A DNA stretch of 64,000 nt from assembly GCA_004794785.1 (NCBI GenBank), contig SJOL01007024.1:590458-654457 (forward strand), read 5' to 3'. The stretch is from Opisthorchis felineus (Eukaryota > Platyhelminthes > Trematoda > Opisthorchiida > Opisthorchiidae). Shown one piece after another: positions 59,458 through 64,000 of the stretch. The stretch's first letter is position 1. The number at the start of each line of letters is the position of its first letter. Below the pieces are notes generated by a model that saw only the letters and a program-made list of their open reading frames with translations, made no database searches and was not told where the DNA came from. The position numbers and the translations under genes were made by a program.

Positions 59458-60253
59458 CTGATAGTCTCAAACAGTAGAAGAAGGCGAAACTGATTTTATG
59501 TTGGCACTGTTTTTTTCTGTCTAATCGAGTTATATCTGAATCACCATAATGTCATTTTTACCTTAAAGCTCACCCATTAAATAGCCGTTAGCACACATAT
59601 GATAAGGTTTATATCTTCGGCACGTTTCATGGGTCACTCAAATGTTCATAGACACACTAGCTAGGGTTTATTAGCATGGTTTTTTTTTGCCATTCTCATA
59701 CAGTGCTTGACCTCAAATATGATATTTCATCGTAAGAATCTTTCATGTATGATACCTATCAATCAGGCCCGAAATTGCTGACGCTTTCAAGGTCACTGAG
59801 ACAGACCAAGCAATCTGCAGCTTTAGGTTATTTCTGCTGCTTCAAAGTTCCGGGAAGCATTTCTCTTTACCGTGTAAAAATAACGCTTACTTACGTTTGA
59901 TTCATGTTGTTTGAGTTTTTTCTACAAGAAACTTCTGGTCGGCAGATTAGGAAACCTGAGGATATGTAGTCTACACAAAAAACGAACGCTACAGTGAGTC
60001 GACTGTCAAAATAAGTGGGTTTTTTCCATAACCTGAATAATGGAGGGTTTCTATGGACCAGATGAGTGGTGAAGCAGAGGGAATAATTGAACCGTGTACA
60101 ATTTGTATGGCGAAGCAAACGGAAAATACCATTTATTTGGTGACCGGTTGACTGTCGAATGGATAGGCTGTCAGCAGGATGATGAATTCCGGAGTGATGG
60201 GTGCAATTAGTGAGCCACCCAGAAAGTTGGCAGAAATTATCTTACACATTTAG

Positions 60254-63200
60254 ATGACAGACAGTGCCAAGCCTCTGTATCTGACTAGTAATTCCCCATC
60301 CACCACCCAAATGGAAGCCACCCTCCTTCAGTCGACGCCGGTGAGTTATTGTTTGAACTCGACAATTCCAATAGATTAGTGCAACTTCTAGATAGAATTC
60401 TCTAGGAATTGCCAGGAACGAATCGTGCTGAATGATTCCTGAAATGTTTTTTCAATCTGAGTCTTGCTTGTGACTAACCGAGTGACCGCCCAGTTTGTTT
60501 CCAGGGTTTGTATGGCACATAACTACTGCGGATGTCCCACTTTAAAAGGGACAAACGTTCGCCAGTACACAACATCCTAACCATATATTTTCTACCGCGC
60601 AAACAGATCACTGACAGGTAATATCCCCGACAGAAACCACTTGTGGTTAATTCAACGAGCATGAATCTGTATAATTCTGAAGAGCTTAGACTATTAAGGC
60701 ACACTTCAACGATACAGCTTGTCTCAGAAGAGCTTCCACCTCCAAAGAGACCAGTTTTGAGGGGTCCTTATTTAAGAGGCAACCGTTCCCATTACTTTTC
60801 CGTATCTTCTAAAAGTATGATCGTGGTTTAGTTGATCTTTTTGGGGAGCTACAACTCGGTTCCATCAGTCCTCTCCTTGCCTTACCAACGAAGGTCTGAA
60901 CAACCAGAATTCCCAGCATACCGCTAAGACATGACTAAGTGTAGGTTTTAGAAAGATATGCGAAGCACAACAGAAAGGCCATTTTTTCGTTGCATTATCC
61001 ACTCCAAAGCTCAAACTTTCCACATGTTCTCCGACTGCTGAGGATTGGGTTTTGGGTGCCAGATGATGTGATGCTTCACCATCTGTGGTGTCTCACGCCG
61101 TAAATGGCATTGATAATATTTTGCCTGCGTGATTGATAAATAATCGGCTCAACTAATCCTTGTTCGGGAGCTTGAGAAAACTGCATCTGTTCTGCTAATT
61201 TCTATTCTTAGGACAGTCAAAATGGTACAAAATCTAACCATAAACGCTCCTCGAGCTCTTCATCATGTTGGCTTTGGTCGTGTATTCTCTGATCTGAATT
61301 CTTGTAAACTGCAAGCCAGTAGAGAGTGTATGCTTTTTGACGGCGATTTCTCCCCACAGTTTTACTCACTTGAGCTGTATCACGACAGATTCGTTCACTT
61401 GATCATGATCAAACCTGAATAAAGCTATCGGGTTTGAATTTTGATGTAGAGGGTATTGTATTGTACCAAAACCTAGATGTGATTCTCAAGCGTAGTTAGA
61501 ACTGAAACAACAAGAACAACGAACAAGATGCATGGACTGTTCGGCTCAAAGATGGTGGTCTTGACAACTACGACTTTCTTTGCACCTCTTGAGAATAGAT
61601 AAGTTTAGACTGTTTAAATGTAGTCCTTCTGAAAATGTAGCTTCTACTTCCTAACCACTTGAACTGCGCCCTCTAATTAGCTAATCGTTCACTCATTGTT
61701 GCTCTGAGTAGTTCTTAATAAGAATTTAGCCAAAACGACTACCTGGTTATCTTCTTTTCAATTCCGGTGTGTGTAAGTTAGCTTCCTTGAGTTTTTCAGA
61801 GCTGACTTCCATTTCCAGATTCATCTGTCACATCGAACTACCAGGTTGGACTTCCGCGGTTCGTGCTGAGCCACATGTGCAACTAACTGAACTCACTGTA
61901 CCCGGTGTAAACGAGGGTAAACGGAAGGGAGGATAGTTCTAGAGGCATACCGAACTGGTGGTCCGTAATTTTCGGTACACGTGGGTACAACCCATCAGCT
62001 GAGCCCTACAGTGCATGAAAAAAGGTCACCGGGTGACCCGCACCACTAAGGAGATGCACCTCAAGCACACACATGGCTAGTCTATTGCTGGCCATTGTTC
62101 ACCTTGGTCACAGAAGATCACTTCTAGCATTTTTGTAGGACTGATGCTCCAGAAAGTCCAGGTAATAAATGAAGAACCTAGCAGTTGAATACAATGGTGT
62201 TCGCTGTAGACAGACTGATGGCTGCAATACTGATTTTTGTCCTTCCAGCAATAAGGCAGCAGATGTGTTGAAGTCCAGTCGTATTCACCTAAGAATGATA
62301 GATAAAAAATCGCAATCCAAATTTCGACTGAGTTCGAATTCGGTCTTGTAAACATACATCTGTTATGAGGAAGCACAAGTCGAGACAAGAAAAAAGATCC
62401 TTTCCTACCTGGAGCCAGCTAGACTGGATGCAACGCGAATGGCGCGATCTCTACTGAATGAGCCTGGCATAAACTTAGAGGTCCATTATCTCCAACCAAA
62501 CTAATACGGATGGAATGTTGAAGTGTACGGCTGTTCCCTATGTCGGAATATCAAAGGTTTGCCAATATGCAACTCCGCTGAGTTGTATGTTTGCTGCTAA
62601 TTAGAGAAGCGACCGATACAGCAATAACTTATGCCACTAAGCAGCTCAGAGGAAAGACAATTTCACTGGATGTGTGAAACTTCTTTCTGAGAAGTCCTCA
62701 CCCGAAGAGCCAATCAGTACGTGGCCACGTGATGTGAATGAGTGGCGCTATGTCCTGTCTCTGTGAGAGTCAATCATCCTGCTGATCAACCACTCTTGGC
62801 CAAACGGTCAAGTGTTCAACCCCTGGCCGGAAGGTTGGGAGTTCGAAAATCTCTGAGTCTCGTGAGATGCACACTGCTGAGGATTCCCAACCAGAATGAA
62901 ACAGCTGTACAGTGCTTCTCGGCTTTTCAGCATAGTTGGGCTTCACTAACAGGACGAAATCTTCATTGAATTATGCCATTTAAACGGGAGAAAAAGTGCT
63001 GGCGCATATCAAATAAACATATACTCGAGTGTGCCAAGTTGAGGCCGTTTGTTATTACTCAAGTCTTAATACTTGCACTGTTATGAGCACCCTTTACGAA
63101 ACTCCTTGTGGCCGCTTTTGATCGGTTATCGATCGCTAGTGCTGCAAAAATGCTGTAATCGATAAGTTCAATCTGTCCACTCGTCCACAGTTTACTTTTT

Positions 63201-63426
63201 GTGTTCAGAACTGATCTCAGCGGTGCTCATGAAAGTGCAGTGATGCCTCCACTTGCCATCACTAAAACCGAATGACAGTAGTTCATGTATAGTACGAATT
63301 CGTAAAAGATTTACTTTCCTTCTTGTTCCCATCCTTGTAGGAGAACGTGAGCTGTTCAGAGAGAAGAGGCGAGGTTTCCTCGGAAAGCGAGCACTGATCA
63401 AACGACGCGGCCTAATGGGCAAGTAG
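60254..63426 (+). CDS. small protein with basic C-terminus, 3 exons, 117 aa
   Basis: Exons are 60254-60340 (29 codons), 60634-60814 (60 codons plus 1 nt) and 63341-63426 (2 nt, 27 codons, TAG). Donors are GTGAGT and GTATGA; the last acceptor has a strong tract (TTCTTGTTCCCATCCTTGTAG). Phases match at both junctions. AATAAA at 63565-63570 lies 139 nt past the stop and is followed by a T/G-rich stretch. The N-terminus (MTDSAKPLYLTSNSPSTTQM) is Ser/Thr-rich; the middle contains PPPKR and GPYLRG; the last 28 residues are dominated by Arg and Lys and end in GLMGK. There is no signal peptide or transmembrane segment, so an intracellular, possibly nucleic-acid-binding role is a guess. Dibasic sites could suggest a peptide precursor, but the missing signal peptide argues against that. 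The ATG directly follows a TTTAG acceptor-like site, so either a spliced leader or an upstream coding exon may join there. Intron 2 holds a family B repeat. Family not recognised. Confidence 0.7.
62409..62468 (-). CDS. possible first exon, starts MPGSF
   Basis: The minus-strand ATG at 62468-62466 opens MPGSFSRDRAIRVASSLAGS and ends at the donor CTCCAG|GTAGGAAAG. A second short segment with compatible phase (about 62119-62149, ...PTKMLEVIFCDQ) follows on the same strand. Both lie inside intron 2 of the plus-strand gene, so they would form a nested antisense gene if real. Confidence 0.25.
62640..62990 (+). repeat. family B copy with hammerhead core, in intron of 117-aa gene
   Basis: Plus-sense copy reading CACTG, CTGAGGA, ...GAAT, GAAA, CAGCTGTA, CAGTG from about 62869. 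CTGAGGA still satisfies CUGANGA; stem I (CACTG/CAGTG) and the palindrome ACAGCTGT are perfect. Stem II is weak (TTC/GAA with one extra T). A tRNA-like B-box remnant lies about 30 nt upstream. Confidence 0.55.
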
Positions 63427-63564
63427 AGTTGTTGACCACCAACCATGTAACAATTGCGACCACCACTCACTCGTCGTATCACGCAGCACCGAGAGCAATC
63501 CATCAAATTGGGCTCCTAACTTGTTTGTCTTCTAACTGTTCATCTATTTGTACTGACCAGGTTA

Positions 63565-63570
63565 AATAAA
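63565..63570 (+). promoter_or_regulatory. polyadenylation signal AATAAA
   Basis: Lies 139 nt after the TAG of the 117-aa gene and is followed by a T/G-rich stretch. Confidence 0.6.
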
Positions 63571-63744
63571 TTTGACTTGGTCAGTGTTTTACCATGTGTG
63601 CTTCTATCACCAATGCACCGGTGAATTTCACGCCTCCGTGGAATGGTTTAGTCGACCTGCAGTTAAAAGAACAACCGGTGCAAAATTGCTGGTAAACCTT
63701 GAACAAGCGTCCCAAATGTTACCTAACTTTGTCTAGACGTCACA

Positions 63745-63990
63745 CATTACTCATAGTGGGGCGCTGAAACCTCTTCGACAATCCACGATCGGTTTCCCCT
63801 TCTGCTTCGGGCTCATCAGGTAGGCGCAGTCCCCAAGTTTCCGTCAACCTCATGTTCTACCTGAACCCAGATTAGGCGGTTTTCGGCAAATACTCTCACT
63901 TTGCACTGGAATTAGGTTTTGATAAGAGACTCAACTGAATCCAGCTCACGCTCTCGTTTCTGATGGCCCGCTTCGACCGCTTATTACATG
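63745..63990 (-). repeat. family A copy with well-kept hammerhead core
   Basis: The reverse complement gives stem I GCCTAC, CTGATGA (63819-63813), the CCC/GGG stem II, GAAA (63796-63793), ACCGATC and GTGGAT. The core bases are intact; stem I pairs at five of six positions (two of them G-T) and the palindrome ACCGGT has one change. The outer arms of the family (GGAAACT / AGAGG...) are also visible. It runs to the window edge. Confidence 0.6.
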
Positions 63991-64000
63991 TTTTTGTTGG

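Noticed and set aside
1..64000. CRISPR arrays, bacterial operons, prophage or plasmid features
   Set aside because: No regular spacer arrays, no ribosome-binding-site plus ORF series and no long ORFs; the sequence is eukaryotic in character.

Overview
The window looks like repeat-dense nuclear DNA from a flatworm, most likely a digenean fluke. The evidence is moderate base composition, no long ORFs, genes split into short exons by GT...AG introns (one only 53 nt), tRNA-headed SINEs, LINE reverse-transcriptase remnants and many SINE-like repeats that carry hammerhead-ribozyme cores. Such SINE plus hammerhead repeats are known from schistosomes (the Sm-alpha family). Phylum-level placement is an inference; I cannot name the species. 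There is no sign of bacterial, plasmid or viral organisation.

Genes. Two multi-exon genes are well supported, both on the plus strand. One (47223-49244, 3 exons, 96 aa) encodes a small secreted cysteine-rich protein with a clear signal peptide. The other (60254-63426, 3 exons, 117 aa) encodes a small protein with a Ser/Thr-rich N-terminus and a very basic C-terminus, followed by an AATAAA signal. In both, splice sites, reading-frame phases and stop codons agree. Several single exons on the minus strand are plausible but less certain: 7.7-13.0 kb, 21.5 kb, 53.5-54.7 kb and 56.1-62.5 kb. I could not assemble them into complete genes.

Repeats. Most of the sequence between exons is repeats. Family A (about 16 copies, both strands), family B (about 10 copies, several as long inverted pairs) and family C (3 copies) all contain a hammerhead-like core: CTGANGA, a stem II hairpin, GAAA, and arms that pair as stem I. 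In each family the bases after GAA form a self-complementary stem III (ACCGGT, ACAGCTGT and ACTCGAGT respectively). Families B and C also carry tRNA-like pol III box motifs just upstream of the ribozyme. A fourth foldback family (E) carries two opposed hammerhead-like cores and lies inside intron 1 of the secreted-protein gene. A Penelope-type core lies at 46.04 kb. Family D is a conventional tRNA-derived SINE. Two degraded LINE RT fragments (41.8-42.3 kb and 44.6-45.1 kb), an inverted LTR-like pair (24.6 / 32.1 kb), a GAT array, a CAATA array and several perfect inverted repeats complete the picture.

Layout. 1-10 kb: repeats A, B and D with a few possible exons. 10-22 kb: mostly unique sequence with minus-strand coding-like blocks and a family C copy at 20.3-20.7 kb. 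22-33 kb: repeats, CAATA array, family C foldback. 33-47 kb: dense families A and B, LINE remnants, GAT array. 47-49.3 kb: the secreted-protein gene. 49.3-64 kb: possible minus-strand exons, the 117-aa gene, then a family A copy at the right edge.
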